From: Lota lota
Lineage: Eukaryota > Chordata > Actinopteri > Gadiformes > Lotidae
Direction: 5' to 3'
Assembly: GCA_026745465.1 (NCBI GenBank)
Contig: JACYXH010000475.1
Span: 292,001 to 356,000, forward strand
Length of the DNA stretch: 64,000 nt
The notes below the pieces were generated by a model. That model ran no database searches. It worked only from the letters and a program-made list of their open reading frames with translations, and was not told the origin of the DNA. Of the stretch, positions 37,401 to 50,397 are shown one piece after another; within the stretch, counting starts at the first letter, position 1; each line of letters starts with the position of its first letter. Made by a program: the position numbers and the translations under genes.

Positions 37401-39629
37401 GGGCATCCAGGGAGACACAACCCTCTCCCCAACTCCTGCACCGACGCTCCGAGCCCAATCCCGGACTGCACCTGCCTAACCAACATCATCCGCCCTTGCA
37501 AAGGCTCCCCAACAGACACATGAAGTCCCTCAGCCTGCCCTACATGAGCACGTACTGCTGCCCGCTCGAGTTCTCCTCCGAAGACGAAGAGGACGACTGC
37601 AATGCAGATGATGAAGACGATGGCGGTGATTGTGAAGAGGACGGTGGTGATAACGAAGACGAGTGCATGTTCTACAAAAGTCTCCCCTCTAGTTATGCGT
37701 TCCACGACCTGACCTGGACCAGGCCAGAATGTCCGAACCCGTCTCCACTGCCAGTCGACCAATTTGTCGACCTCTTACTTGATGAAGAGTCTGGACACCC
37801 ATCGCGGAGCTCTGAGGCCGCAGCGCTTAAGGCCATGGTCATCGTAGGACCTCCAGATAACAGCGAGACCGGAAATATGGAAAATGAGTATGCAGTGAAG
37901 AGCCAAGCTGTGGAGAAAAGGGAGGGTGAAATTGAGTGCTGCGAAGAAGATGGAGCACAAATGAAAATGCAAAATCAAAGGTAAAATGAACTGATACATC
38001 TAGCCAGTAAAATTGTTGTTTTTATTTTTGTCTCCCATATTAAAACTCCTAATTCTCTCTATGTCATCCTCTCCCATTTCCAGAGTGGACACAGGAGACC
38101 TCCACCTTGTGGTCCATACCAGTCAAGCTGCAGGTGGATCAGACCCCCCATCCCTAATTTCAGAGCCGGCAGAGGCTTGGGAGTGCTCACTGCAAACCAA
38201 AGTCCTCACAGGCACCGAAGCTACGGCGGAGGTTAGAGTCGAAGGGGATGACATTTCCCATAGGTGTGTGAAAAACTCAGGGAGTGGTTCACTTGAGGCG
38301 ACAACGCCTCCATCTTCTCAGATAGAGACGTGTGCCTTACCAGATGGAATCCTTGACGTGTCTACAGAGTTTTGTGAAGAACTGCCAGACCCCCCGTCAG
38401 ACCTCTGTGTTTGGGAAGATGAGGGAATGGAGAGTGTTGAGGGAGAGTGGAATCAGGTCAGGCAAGAGACAAATGACGTAGGTGAGGAGATCCTTGCAGG
38501 AACTCCGGATGGAGAGCCCGAGAGAGTGCCGGGGTACGAGAGAGACGTACAAGGGCAAGAGGATGACGTCTGCACGAGGCCAGTTGGTTCTTCAGAAGAA
38601 ATAGAAAATATACCAAGAGATGGAGAACAGCAGTCTGGAGAAGGGGAAACAGACATTCAGGTTATGGAATCTCTTGATGTTCATGTTTTGGAAGAACGAA
38701 TGAGAGAAAATACGGAGGAACAGATGGTCCAGAAAGACGAAGCTGGGATCACAGAAACACCAATAGAGGGGTCTGGGGAGGTGTCTAACAACCAAGCCAG
38801 CAAAGACAAAAGGAAAAGTGAAGATGTAGAGCCAATAGAAAGTGATTCAACAGAGGAAAGTGTACCAGATGACGAGCATGATAGAGGAGATGGTAAAAAC
38901 CAAGATGAACAAGAGAAGTTGTCAGTTTGTGGAGAAGGTCAAATGATCCAAGCCTTTAGCGAACCAGAAGCTCCTGAAAAGGAGATAAAGGATGCAGGTA
39001 GCATCAGAGAGCATTCTCAACCACTGGTGAGCATGGACAGAAAAGCCAAAAGAACAAACATAAGTCAACGAATCAAGGCAGAGCATGACACGTTAAAGGA
39101 GGGCTTAGAAGGCAACTCAGGAGTGGGGTCTGAGATAGGTGTCGGTAGAAAGCTGGTCATTTCCCACCAATCTCCTTCTATAGTTTACCAAGTCCGGTCG
39201 GTGCCGGTCGTGCCGCCAAAACCCCAGCACTGCAGGCTAACAGCACTGAACCTCCGGCAGCAGCAGCAACAACAGCATCAACAGCAGCAACAACAGCAGC
39301 AACAGCACAGTGAGGCCAGGGTCCCAGACAGGGAGTGGGAATGGAAAAAAGGGATCCCACTAGAGGACATTTATGTTGGGGAGGTGGAAGCAGTAGCAGA
39401 GGGTGTGGATGAGAAACAAGTGGAAGTAAAGCAGAGGAAGGGGCTTGCAGTAGCGGAGAGGCAAAGGAGGAGTAGGGACTGGGAGGATATCACAGTGAAG
39501 GATGCCAGCGCTAAAAACAATCCCCTCAGTATGTGTTTTGATGAGGCGGTCGCCAAAGCAACCATGCGGCGAGAAAGGGAGAGAGAGAGCAGTGACAGAG
39601 AGAGGCAGAAGGATTGGGGACATGAATGA
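31872..39629 (+). CDS. arhgap30: ARHGAP30, Rho GTPase-activating protein 30
   Basis: Thirteen exons join to 1441 residues: 31872-31959, 32224-32326, 32451-32595, 32878-32960, 33093-33200, 33581-33699, 33996-34167, 34497-34594, 34707-34778, 35362-36285, 36652-36854, 37316-37980 and 38084-39629. The N-terminus KEKVFGCDLQEHL and exons 2-6 form the RhoGAP domain. The arginine finger is in GIYRLSG (about residue 52), and YLQDIHCVSSLCKAYFRELP and NLAIVWAPNLLRS follow. Exons 8-9 carry RKGSLKGRKWMSIFNIG and LRPARSMDSLS. The C-terminal half is acidic, with a Gly-Glu repeat in exon 10, a glutamine tract at 39256-39307 and the conserved proline motif QVRSVPVVPPKPQ. The family turns off Rac1 and RhoA by stimulating GTP hydrolysis. 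That last motif and the linkage to NECTIN4 favour ARHGAP30 over ARHGAP31, 32 or 33. No break was seen. Confidence 0.93.
34434..34478. repeat. (GT)n microsatellite abutting the ARHGAP30 exon 8 acceptor
   Basis: A pure GT run, preceded by imperfect GT from 34372, ends 18 bases before exon 8 (34497). It occupies the place where the polypyrimidine tract would normally be. Confidence 0.9.
35955..36038. repeat. Coding (GGAGAA)n repeat in ARHGAP30 exon 10
   Basis: About 14 units of a six-base repeat encode alternating Gly-Glu inside a long purine-rich, acidic stretch (35860-36040). The period keeps the frame, so length variation would change the protein without breaking it. Confidence 0.9.
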
Positions 39630-39732
39630 TGCACTGTTGCATGTAGCCAACTGTACAAACCATTTTTGGGTATTCTACTTTACATAAACTGTAAACTTTT
39701 TTTTTCTACAATATGGTCATAATTGAAGGTAA

Positions 39733-39847
<115 letters not shown>

Positions 39848-40015
39848 AGTCATGCAAACGGCTGCTACATACTAACTCATTTATAAAGATTTTAATAGTT
39901 GTACCGATTTTAACAGAATTCCCCTTTTCTGACGTCAAGTATTTTTAATTAGACAAATTAATTAACGAATGTTTTTTATATCCTGTCAATTTAATAATTA
40001 TTGTTTTGTTTTTTT

Positions 40016-40021
40016 AATAAA
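40016..40021 (+). terminator. Candidate ARHGAP30 polyadenylation signal (AATAAA)
   Basis: A canonical hexamer 387 bases after the stop and the only good candidate before ZNF-C begins. Confidence 0.6.
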
Positions 40022-40196
40022 ATCATCTTACAAGCATTTGTCTGTCACCTTTATTATGAGCATTACGGTCGCCTCCTACACAATTTCCGTCCTTCATTTT
40101 TACGGACGTCAACAAAATAAGGCAAACACAGTGCCAGACATACATATATGTTTTTAATCGACAGGTGCTTGTTGGACGTTTTAATTCGTGGACACG

Positions 40197-41630
40197 ATGT
40201 CTTCACCTTCACCTTTTAGTGTACAAATGTCGGCAATAATGGATGTTCTATCAAAGGCAGCGGTAGCCGAAATAACCAAGCTGGTTGAGGACGAGTCCGT
40301 CGTACTACGACTTGAAATTAGTCGGAGAGACGGTGAAATACTAGAACTCAAAAGAAGTTTGAGACAGATGGAAGTTGATCTCTTTGAAGCGCAAGAATCC
40401 ATTGCTAAAGCAGAAGCCACACGATGTACAGAAGACATAAATGCATTTGGAGTCTTCGGGCTTCAAGTGCGAGATAAAGGTGAGTCACACGAGTACATCC
40501 TAAGTGCATTCAGTTCTGCGATCCTAAAGCCCCATCTCTATTCCAAGGTAAGCTAAAAGGTTGCTTCTTGACAAACCCTAGCTGCCCTTAGGTAAACCTT
40601 TATGCAAGGTTCAATGTCAATACAACAGTCATGCAAATACATTTATGTAGAATCGCACGACAATCATCCCATTTCACAAACTGCTAGTCAGGAACCAGTC
40701 TAGCACTCTCATAGCTTAGAGAAAAGAGTAAACCACATTTTCTTTGTTTGTTTTGCAGTTGAACATGATTTTAATATACCCCACGGAACAGGGGATCATA
40801 TCCATGAACAGATGGACCCGAGAGTGAAGGTCAAGTCTGAGCCACTGGACGAGAGGGATCAGCCTACACTAATGAATACAACCAATACAGAGATAGCAGA
40901 GATTGACAAGTTGGCCTTTAACCCTGAAGAGGACATGGTCTCATCGTGGCCTTCCAGTACTGTTTTTGAGGACGTGTCTGTTGAACAAACCCATCCAACA
41001 GATCCAGCTCAACATGGAACAACGACCAACTGGAATTCCGCCGGAGCACCCAAGGGTTCCGGTGTGTCACTGATGAAGGAACTGCCCCAGGTACAACCAA
41101 TGTGCACAGGAAGTTCAATTTTGCAGTCTAACTCCTCAACAGAATTCTCATATCTGTCTGGTGAGGGCGAGGGCGAAGCCATGCAAAGCCGGCGTCTTAT
41201 ACAGGCGGGACTTTTACAGACAGACCTCCAGAGGTGGACTTCTGTTGGCAACTTCTTTGGGGATAATGTCCCCAGTAGAAAACCAACCAAGGCCGTGAAG
41301 ATGGCGAAAGGCTGGCGAGCCAACCAAAAACTTCCACAGTCCAGCCATAGTCATTTTCTTCACAGGACTCAAAAACCCTACAAGTGTCAGGAGTGTGGCA
41401 AGTCTTTCACGCAGAAGACCCGGCTGAACTCGCACCAAAGCGTGCACACGGGCGAGCGGCCCTTCAGCTGCCAAATCTGTGGCAAGCTGTTCTCCCGCCA
41501 GGACAACTGTGTCCGCCACGAGCGCTTTCACAGCGGGATCAAGCCCTACAGGTGTGAAACGTGCGGGAAATGCTTTACAGCCCTGAGTAACGTCAAAATA
41601 CACCAGGAGATCCACAGACGAGGGCAATAA
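40197..41630 (+). CDS. ZNF-C: C2H2 zinc-finger protein with fish-type N-terminal helical module
   Basis: Two exons, 40197-40479 and 40759-41630, join in phase 1 to 384 residues. Exon 1 encodes the shared module ([17 protein letters not shown] and then TKLVEDE) and a coiled coil extending to about residue 70. Exon 2 has VKVKSEPL (a psi-K-x-E motif), an acidic and serine-rich linker, then three C2H2 fingers (YKCQECGKSF, FSCQICGKLF, YRCETCGKCF). Helix positions -1, 2, 3 and 6 read Q-T-R-S, R-D-N-R and A-S-N-I. In the second finger the usual core leucine is cysteine, and in the third it is valine. The start is the ATG at 40197; upstream in-frame codons are not ATG. It is presumably a nuclear DNA-binding regulator with unknown targets. 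Confidence 0.82.
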
Positions 41631-43558
41631 TAATGGTTTTAAATACAATGCCCCTGCAATCGCTGGTCTTTGTTCACACTGTATAGAATTCTGCCGAACA
41701 TGGGTTCCCTTCCCAATAACTGGCGCCATCAACAAGCGTCTTGACTGTTGTGTTATCGATAAACTGGGGGAACCAAACAAGTTACTCTGCGTTTGTGCTA
41801 TATTTTATTAATTTATTTGGTCGTACCGTAAATTGCTCCCGTGTTTTTAAATAATCTTTCACATGACCAATGTTTTGTAACATTTACACATAATGAGCAA
41901 TGTAACAAGCATGTCCTGAATATGTAATGACGTTTTGGAACAGCCTTTAACTACACAGTGTGTTTAGGGTTTGTGTTGCTCATTTGCGATAGCGCCTTCT
42001 AATACATTTAAATTTGCGTCACGGCTAACATGCTGTTCACAACATAAGGACATATTAAGGACACGCTGTTGAGGCAACCGACTACATTTGATCTGACTCC
42101 CCTGACCCCACCCCAACTCCATCCTAACCCAAACATTGTTTACTTGTGTTATTACACTAACAGGACACTAATGCCAAGTGTATCCCACTTTTTCATACAA
42201 ATCTACTATGATTCCGACTAAACAGCGAGTGTGAAAGGCCCCTAACAGGTCGATGCATTAGAGTTTTGAAGATACGAGGGAATTATATATATTAACCTCT
42301 TGTTTTGCTTAATGTATTCCACTTTTTCTACCAGTAAGCAGTTTTCAAATACATAAAGTGATTGTGATGGTATTAATCTCTATGTTGCTGTTTTCTGGGA
42401 CTAGTTGGTCTTAGTGAATTAGGTAGCCTACATAAAAGTATTTGTAAATGAAAGGTAGGTAAGACAATTCAACATAAAAAGCAAAACGTGCTATAAATGT
42501 TTTGATTATTTTGGTGAATGTATACCACATTGCTTTTGGATACAACAATGATTAAATGATTACTAGATAGGATCTGAAATTCAGTTGATCCTTAACATGG
42601 ATTACCTAAACCACAAACATTTAAATGTAGGGTGACAACTAAAATCATGTATTCTATACAGCTATGCACACACTTGTAAAAAGCCATGTTTACTTATGCC
42701 ATCAAACTATTTTACCTGTGATCAGATAATGCCACGTTAGAACATGTCTGTGCTGTATCAGAGGTGAGTTGAACAAGTACAGGGTTATATATGAGAGTTA
42801 CACTCAAAGACACCCAGTGTGATTGGGCATTAATTCATGAAGTAGCCTTTTTGGGCATGGCCTGGGATGGAAAGCCAGCCAGGTAAAGCTGCTTTTCGTG
42901 CCACCACGCGTCAATAAAATATAAATAAATTTAAGTAAGCTAGTCTACAACAAAAATAAATCCCACACCTCCATTCAGGCCTCCTGCCAAAGACACTCCT
43001 ACAAAACACATCGCTAGCTTTAGCAAAAGGTCTTCCTATAGCCATATGTGCCTAGCCTTGTGGAAGACTCCGGTCATGCGCAATGACTGCAGGGGCAGAG
43101 TGCGGCCATCCAATAATTCCACTCAGGCTGAATAAAATGATTTAATTGAATGATTGCATTTTTGAGAGAGCATTTGACTGTATTGCTGTCGGGAATTTTA
43201 GCAAATATGACTTCTAAGGTCTTGTTTGAAAAGAAATGCTTCTAAAATAAATGTCCTACCATATACATTTTAATTTCATAGTAAGGTTTTTGTTTGTTGC
43301 GGGTTTTGTCTGTTATTAAGGTAAATACGTCATATCCGTAGAACGGGAGGAACTCCTCGTTTGTTCAGCCATGATTCAGTTTGTGTGTATATTAGCATGT
43401 AGCGTCATGTAAGCTACGACAAAACCCATACAATCAGGTTGTGTACTTTCTATTTGTAAATGGGCTACCTTACTTTGGTCAGAACAACAAGCTGGAAGCC
43501 GTTGCAAGGTAGCCTAGAGCTGTAAAGTGAAAATCTTGCCGTATCTTATACGTATACT
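41631..43558. other. Spacer between ZNF-C and ZNF-D
   Basis: About 1.9 kb of AT-rich sequence, including the ZNF-C 3' UTR and the ZNF-D promoter. I recognised no exon, RNA gene or repeat family. Confidence 0.5.
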
Positions 43559-46500
43559 ATGTTGAGTGTCGTTAATATACGAGCTCAGATTTCCTCTGTT
43601 ATCGATGCACTGTCCAAAGCTGCTGTTGCAGAAATCGCCAAAGTTGTCGAAGATGGCATGGTGGTGTGGCGTATGGAAATATGCCAACGCGATAATCAGA
43701 TCCTAAAGCTGAAAGACAACATCGACATTCTCAACAATGAGTTGAAAGCAGCGAATGGGGGTCAAGATCGAGGGGTGATTGTTCTTGGTGATGATGACCG
43801 ACAAGGGAGTGATGGTAAGGCGTAACTTTACAATCCGACTTTAGTCAAGATATATAGCCTCGGAAATTAATATATATATATATATTTAACCCTACACATG
43901 TTATGTTTTTCAGGTAACCTATGCATAAATAGCCATTTTATTTACTATTAGGTCTACCAGATAAATGAATAGGACAAAATACCCTTTCACAGAGGCGTCA
44001 TCGCTGGACAGTTGTTGCTCATAACACTAATCATGGGTGTGATCATTTGATGTACCAGGGCACAGGTAGCAGTCAGTACCTGCACCCTGTTACATAAAAG
44101 GAGCAGACCCATAGTTAGTGTTATGAGACACAGCTGTATTTGTCCTACAATGATGCCTCTATTAAAAGGGCTATGATGTTGTTTGGGGAAAAAAAACGAT
44201 GATAATTTTTTTTCCACAGATGCCAATAATGCCGCCAATGAAAATATGCTTGACAAGGACCCAAGCAAAGGGTCCACACCTGAGGTACAAGTCAAGAGGG
44301 AGCCTGGGGAGAAGGAGATCACCCACGCCAGAGATGCCCTGGCCCAGCAAGGAGCAGAACAGACCCGGTTTGAAAGGGAATCTGGAACATGGAGAGCAAG
44401 CTCCATGTATAACGCAGCTGGACTTGGTACTTCTGACTATTTAGGTTTAGCAGAAGGCACACAGCCTGGTCTGTCGGTTCCTACAGGAGTTGCCAGCACC
44501 TCTAGTGGTGTCAGCTCAGGGGCTGTTCAGCAAAACCCGGCTGCCCGTGAGCAGCTTGCTTTTAGCTATTATCGTAACACTTACAACCCGGTGCGATGGA
44601 GGAACATTAAGAGCTTAATGTTTAAGAGGGGCTTTGCTTGTCTTTACTGTGGCAAGAACTTCACCCGGAGAGCCCACCTTGAAAGGCACAAACTGATCCA
44701 TACTGGTGAGAAACCGTACGTCTGTGAGGTGTGCGGTAGGCGATTCAATCAGAAAAGCAGTGTCAAGGAACATATGAAGATACACCAAAAGGGTAAGTTT
44801 CTCATGTGCGACTCAGATGTTCACAATCTGAGACCTGTTTGGTAATTGTTAGGTTCCTGCCAAAAATCCATAAGCATACCTTTTTATGAACAAGTATTTA
44901 TCGTCACACCTTAACACTTTGAGGTGCTCTTGTCTGGAGTGATTAATTTGTGTAAATTGTCACATTTCACTCTTTTTACAAGGAAAATGGTTCCGCCATA
45001 AGATGTTTGCTTCAATCAGTGTTATATTTTAATGTAAATTGTTATTTTTAGAGGTTGAGTCTAGAGATGCCCTAATGAATATGGTACATATACAGGTCTT
45101 CAGCCAAAACCAGAAATGCAAGGCGCAGCAGAACATCAACAAGTTCCTGAAGAGAGATTTGGTACAGACACCCCTCATGTTGAAAATGGGAGCCAGTCTA
45201 CAGTTAAAGATGAGTTGCCGAAAGAAGACACCCAACCCACCACAGGTGTTCCGGTAAAGTCAGGACCTGAGGTGAACGTGGCAACACAACCCCTGAACCC
45301 ATGTCCCAGTGGAAGTCAGCCAGCCAGGGAGGCAAGCGGCGGCCCGGGTGAAGACATCAGGGTCTTTGATAGAGTTGGAGAGTTGTGGATGTCAGGACCT
45401 CATGTGAAAAAGAATCCAGGAACAAGCAACGGCATCATGGGGAAGAACATGCCATCTGTCCCAGGACATGGCTCTTTACATCCTGCACCACGGGAACCTT
45501 TGCGGCTCTTTCACATGTCGGGGAAACCGTACCGAAATCCCAGTGACAATGCAACTCCCCTGACACGATATTCGTCCCCGGGGTCTTTCAGTGAGACGGC
45601 GATGTCCGCGAGCTTCAACTGTATGCCGTGGCAGCCCCACTGGGCGAGGAGGAACCCCTCCTTCGAGCCAGCAAAGCCCAAGAAATGCTTTGTCTGCCCT
45701 TTCTGTTGCAAGGTCTTTGAGCGCAGTGGGCATCTTGAGAGGCACGTGAGGATCCATACGGGCGAGAAGCCGTATGGCTGCCAAATTTGCGGGAGGTGCT
45801 TCAATCAGAAAGGCAGTCTGAAGCTCCACTTGAAGACCCACAGAACTGGTTAGTCTGGGTGTGTGTGTGTGGCATAAGTTCATAATTGACTAATGTTCAA
45901 AACAAACCCTAAATTGACTGAATTAATCATTAAACAGTAGTTAAACAAATCTAAAAACCAAGCACATACTTTTAGCTTTAAATACACTTTTAAACTACCA
46001 CAAAAAAAGCATGAATGATTACAAAAATTATGATTAACTCTTAAAACTCATTTAAATGTTTTCTGTTTTCTTTTGTAAAGAACAGAGCATAGAAATGTTG
46101 GAGGCACAGCAACAGGAAAACACCCAACCCCAGATGAACCCCGGTACATCCACGTCTGGACCAGCCACCTTGGGGGAACGACTTCCCGACACGGCGTACG
46201 ATGTAGGCCGCGGCGAACAAGCGGTCACTGTGAAGCTTGAGCCAGGAACGGACTACATTCTACCGCCAGGAAACGCACACGGTATAGCAGACGACGCAAA
46301 TTTCCTCTGGACCTCCATTATTGAGGAAAGCGGCCGTAGTCTTTCGCCGCTAGCGTCGACTTATAGCGCACATGCAGCCAGTGTGGTGTCGAACATGGTG
46401 AAGGATTGGCTGGGCCCTGGCAGTGGGCCGGCCAGTGAGCCTGGGGGCCGTGGGTCCCCGGGTAAAGACGTGCCCTTGGTGAAGGGCAAAGACGATATGG

Positions 46501-46703
46501 AAATGATGCTGCAGGAGCAGTATTCGGTCATGGACACGTCCCAGGAGGGAGCGTCGCCATTTGAGGTGCCCGACTTGAACGCCCTGGAGGAGGGCTGCAG
46601 CGCGGATGTCGACAAGCAAAACGGTTTCATTTGTTTGACTTGTGGGACAAGCTATGAATGTTGGAGTAACTTTGAGAGCCACCAATGCAAAGATCCCACT
46701 TAG
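43559..46703 (+). CDS. ZNF-D: modular C2H2 zinc-finger protein with finger-bearing exons in series
   Basis: Four exons, 43559-43814, 44220-44792, 45096-45848 and 46081-46703, join to 734 residues. All internal junctions are phase 1. Exon 1 encodes the shared module ([20 protein letters not shown]) and a coiled coil. Exon 2 has [11 protein letters not shown] and two fingers ([20 protein letters not shown]). Exon 3 has a proline-rich linker and two fingers ([20 protein letters not shown]). Exon 4 has [18 protein letters not shown] and one degenerate finger ending H-Q-C. Helix contacts are R-A-H-R/Q-S-S-E in exon 2 and R-G-H-R/Q-G-S-L in exon 3, so the second pair looks like a copy of the first. 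Reading on past the exon 2 or exon 3 donor soon meets a stop, which would give shorter forms. Three adjacent partial genes are a possible alternative. Confidence 0.75.
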
Positions 46704-48283
46704 TTTTATTTGGTTAATCCTGTTTTATATTTAAAATGACATTAGGTGCATCGTTTTCAAAGATAATGTTTTTTTAATATTGCATATGCTATACTTTATA
46801 GTACTGTTGCCATGTGTGTTTTTCAATTTGGATTGATAAGGCATTCCTTTTGTTTGGTGAACACTTTTGACGCAGGTCCCTCAGAAATCATGGGAACCGG
46901 GGCCGTGTTCAATGTCACATTACATACGCCTTGTGCGTATGGATGTACTGCCTAGGTGTTGTGCATGAAATTGTTACAAAATAAGGCAATACAGTCTTTC
47001 TAAGTGGTTTCCTATGTTGCACAGTTTGTGTTGATGTATAGCTGTCACAATGTAGCTCAGACAAATTAAACAGAATTTGAAGATTAATGTGTTAACACAT
47101 TACTTTGGATGTCTGGTAACCTCTTTGAAGTTTTAACCTGTTTTCTAAACCACATTTGAAAATCCAATATTTAAGATTAAAAAAGGAAATGTTAAATTAG
47201 TTATTTTGTCACTTTGTTTTATGTTGCAAAGTTTCTCAATACTGGGATCCACGTTGTACTGTATATCTTCTGAATGACCCATGTTTTCAGTCTGTTTTTC
47301 TAACTTTAACCACCCACATGTCTGGAATGATGAATATAGGTATGAAACTATTCAGTCCTAATATGCTTGCATGATGAATTAAATGCCTAGCTTCAGCAGC
47401 AATAATAGGTTAGGTTCCATTTAATTAACAATTGTATACATCACAAAAAAAGGTGCCTCTGACATTAATATGTAATATACCCAGACGAGAATGGAAGCAA
47501 AGTATCAACAACGTTGACGCTTTGTCTTCTGTGTGACTTAAAATGACTAATCCTTTTGTAGTGAGTACCCATAAGTAGCCTTGTGAATGTTTAGCATGTT
47601 AAGAGTTAGTGGTTTGCCCTACGGCAGGCTAAGAATCCATGATACTAAAAACGAGGTATCTGCAATCTATAATTTGCAAGTCATTGTAAGTCTACTATGA
47701 TGAATAGGTACTGCAACTAACAGTAGGATGGAAAGGCCTCTAGAGAACCCCTAAGGTTCCATAATTCGGCCATTGTGCTAAAATTGTGTGGCTTCTCAAA
47801 CATAGGCTTGGCAGTGCTGCTTGTTTGCACAAGTAGTAGCTCAGATCTTGTAGCTCAGATCAAGTTATTGTTTTTTTGTACTCCTTCAAAAACTAGTGAG
47901 TATTTCTATGCATGTCTTTTCGTCATTTGCACTATGTCAAACAAACGTGCGATTGCCCTCTTTTGCTTTGCAAAGTGTCACCATTGGTAATAGTTAACCT
48001 AAGGGGAGTTATTAGGTCTCCAGTCGGTTGAGCGCGTAGATGTGTCCTGCAGTTGAAGCACAGGTTGCAAGCGATAGATGGAGCCAAGAATCCCCTGAAT
48101 CCACCGGGCACAGTATTATAGTTTTTACGGTAAATTGCTCCGCCACGCGAAACAAAGGTTCCGGGTTACTACAGTCAGGGATGTATTCTTCCTGCCTCGA
48201 TTGTTATTGCAGTTTATAACAAGTATTCGCATTATGATATATTGTTAGAAATCAACCTATTATACTTATATTTTTTAAGTAAC
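46704..48283. other. Spacer between ZNF-D and ZNF-E
   Basis: About 1.6 kb of AT-rich sequence. No exon, RNA gene or known repeat was recognised. The last 250 bases are probably the ZNF-E promoter and 5' UTR. Confidence 0.5.
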
Positions 48284-50222
48284 ATGGCGACGTGTATTCC
48301 TTTTCAAACCCAGCTTACCTCAATCATGGAGGTGTTGGTAAAAACAGCTGTGTCAGAAATTTCTAAACTTGTCGATGATAAATGCGGTTCTTTGCATATT
48401 GAAATATCACGAACACAGAGCGAGAATGAAATCCTGAAAAGAAAATTATTAGTCATGGAAAACAAAAATGCACAAATGCATCGGGGATTTGGTAAGTAGT
48501 CGGTGCTTTTATGTGTAACCTTTACTCATTGTTATTTTTAGCATGTATTCGTATGCTTATAAAGTGATTCTTTATCTCAGCATTTCATTAAACTAGGTTA
48601 TGCCTTAGAGACATGAACACAAAAGCTACCAGAATTGGACATGGTATTAAGTGTTTATGTTCATCATTGATCATCAATAATTCTGGCTTGTTAAGATTGA
48701 AACAAGTTACCATGCAGCTGCCTAACTACTTGTCATACGTACGAACGTGGCTCCACCTTGGTTGTCTATTTGGTGCGAATTAGAAAGCTATATTGACAGC
48801 GGGACAGATGCTGGGAGCAGCTGTCCGCATCCCGCCGGAAATATCAAGGTATGTTTCGCATGCTTATGAATTTCTCATTTGGTTCATGGAACGTACATTA
48901 AATTAATTAAACGCAAAGCTAAATTAAACCCGATGAATTTTGTAGTTTGCCAACGCAGATCAGGATACTGCAGCCTTTACCATAAAGGAGGAGACTCCAG
49001 ATGAAGCTGTTTGGAGAAGAAGATCTTCCGATTCTATAGGTGGGTCCAAAAGAATATGGGTCGGCTAGTGGTCGGTTAAATACATTGACGGCTGCTTCGT
49101 TCACCTTCACCTTAATGTGTGTTTTCAGGGCATGCCATGCAATACTCGAACACTTCCGCTGAGTCGCACCTGCTGGAAGAGCCCAGCCAGTTGTCTAATG
49201 CAGAGTTCACCAATGAAGGGACCCCAAATCACTTCGCCATTTCACACAATCCCCGACTGCGTGGCGAGGAGACAAACGACTTGCAGCTGACCATCAAAAT
49301 GGAGAAGGAGGAGGGTCACTCTACATCGAGTCGGGACAGATGCCAGCACGGCACAGGCAAACAGAATCAGCTCCCCGGTGACTTCTCATTGGACGATAGA
49401 GAGAACCAGCTGTGGTCGTCCATCATCGAGGGAAACGACATAGACGCCGGCTTCCTGGATTTCTCCAGCGTCGTGGAGGAGTACTCCAACACATTCCCCA
49501 ACCATCCGGACACACACGCATTCCCCGGCGGCCACTGCAAGTCCGGCAGCGCCCCCCAGTCGGCCCCCAAGCCTCCCTGCAAGACCCCCTACAGCGGCGA
49601 CTACCAGAAGGACACGCCTCCGCCCCAAGCCTCCACCTTCCAGTCCTCCAGATGTGCCCCCGACGCACACGGCCCGCCGCAAGACAGACAGAACGACCAC
49701 GCCGCGTACCCTCCCAGAAACCCCCAGGCCCACCCGCTCCACGAACACTCTGAACGGGACGCCGCCTCCGACCGGCCGGCCTTCTCGCCGGACGGCTTCC
49801 ACCACCACCACCCCGCCGCCGCCGCGCACCACCACCACAGACCCTCCCTGGGGTCGGCGGCGGGCGGGGGGTCGGCGGCGACGCGGGGCTACATCTGCGC
49901 GCTGTGCGGCAAGGCGTTCGCCCGCCTGCACCAGTTCAAGCTGCACCAGCAGAGCCACAAGAGGCGGCGGGCGTTCTGGTGCGGCGTGTGCGGCAAGAGC
50001 TTCCAGTGCTCGTCGCACCTCAACATCCACCACCGCACGCACACGGGCGAGAAGCCGTACGGCTGCGGCCAGTGCGGCAAGCGCTTCACGCAACAGAGCA
50101 GCCTGCGCGTGCACCAGCGCACGCACAGCGGCGAGCGGCCCTACAGCTGCACGCAGTGCGGCAAGACCTTCATCCTGCTGCACCACCTGAAGAGGCACAG
50201 GATCATCCACGCCTACAGCTGA
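48284..50222 (+). CDS. ZNF-E: four-finger C2H2 protein with fish-type N-terminal helical module
   Basis: Four exons, 48284-48491, 48784-48848, 48946-49039 and 49129-50222, join to 486 residues. Exon 1 starts at an ATG in AACATGGCG and encodes the shared module ([20 protein letters not shown]). Exons 2 and 3 have the same phases (1 to 0, then 0 to 1) as the exon pair of ZNF-B, and exon 3 has [14 protein letters not shown], which aligns with the second exon of that pair. Exon 4 carries TIKMEKEE, an acidic [15 protein letters not shown] block, a Pro/His-rich linker and four fingers ([40 protein letters not shown]). Helix contacts are R-H-Q-L, C-S-H-I, Q-S-S-V and L-H-H-R. The finger region is strikingly GC-rich. 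The boundaries of small exon 2 are the least certain. Confidence 0.8.
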
Positions 50223-50227
50223 GCACA

Positions 50228-50277
<50 letters not shown>

Positions 50278-50397
50278 CATACACAGACCTACACGCATAC
50301 ACACACACACACACATTCACACCAGGACTGGATAGATGTGGTGTGGGGGGGGGGGGGGGGGGGGGGGGGGGGAATATAGCAGCCGCAACGTTATGAC

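Noticed and set aside
43559-46703. Three separate small zinc-finger genes instead of one ZNF-D
   Set aside because: Only one N-terminal module exon is present, and all donor and acceptor sites join in phase 1 to a single frame, so one gene is the simpler reading. Kept as an alternative.
49386-50276. Minus-strand 296-codon open frame over ZNF-E
   Set aside because: It is the antisense of a GC-rich finger exon. The plus strand shows four complete C2H2 fingers.
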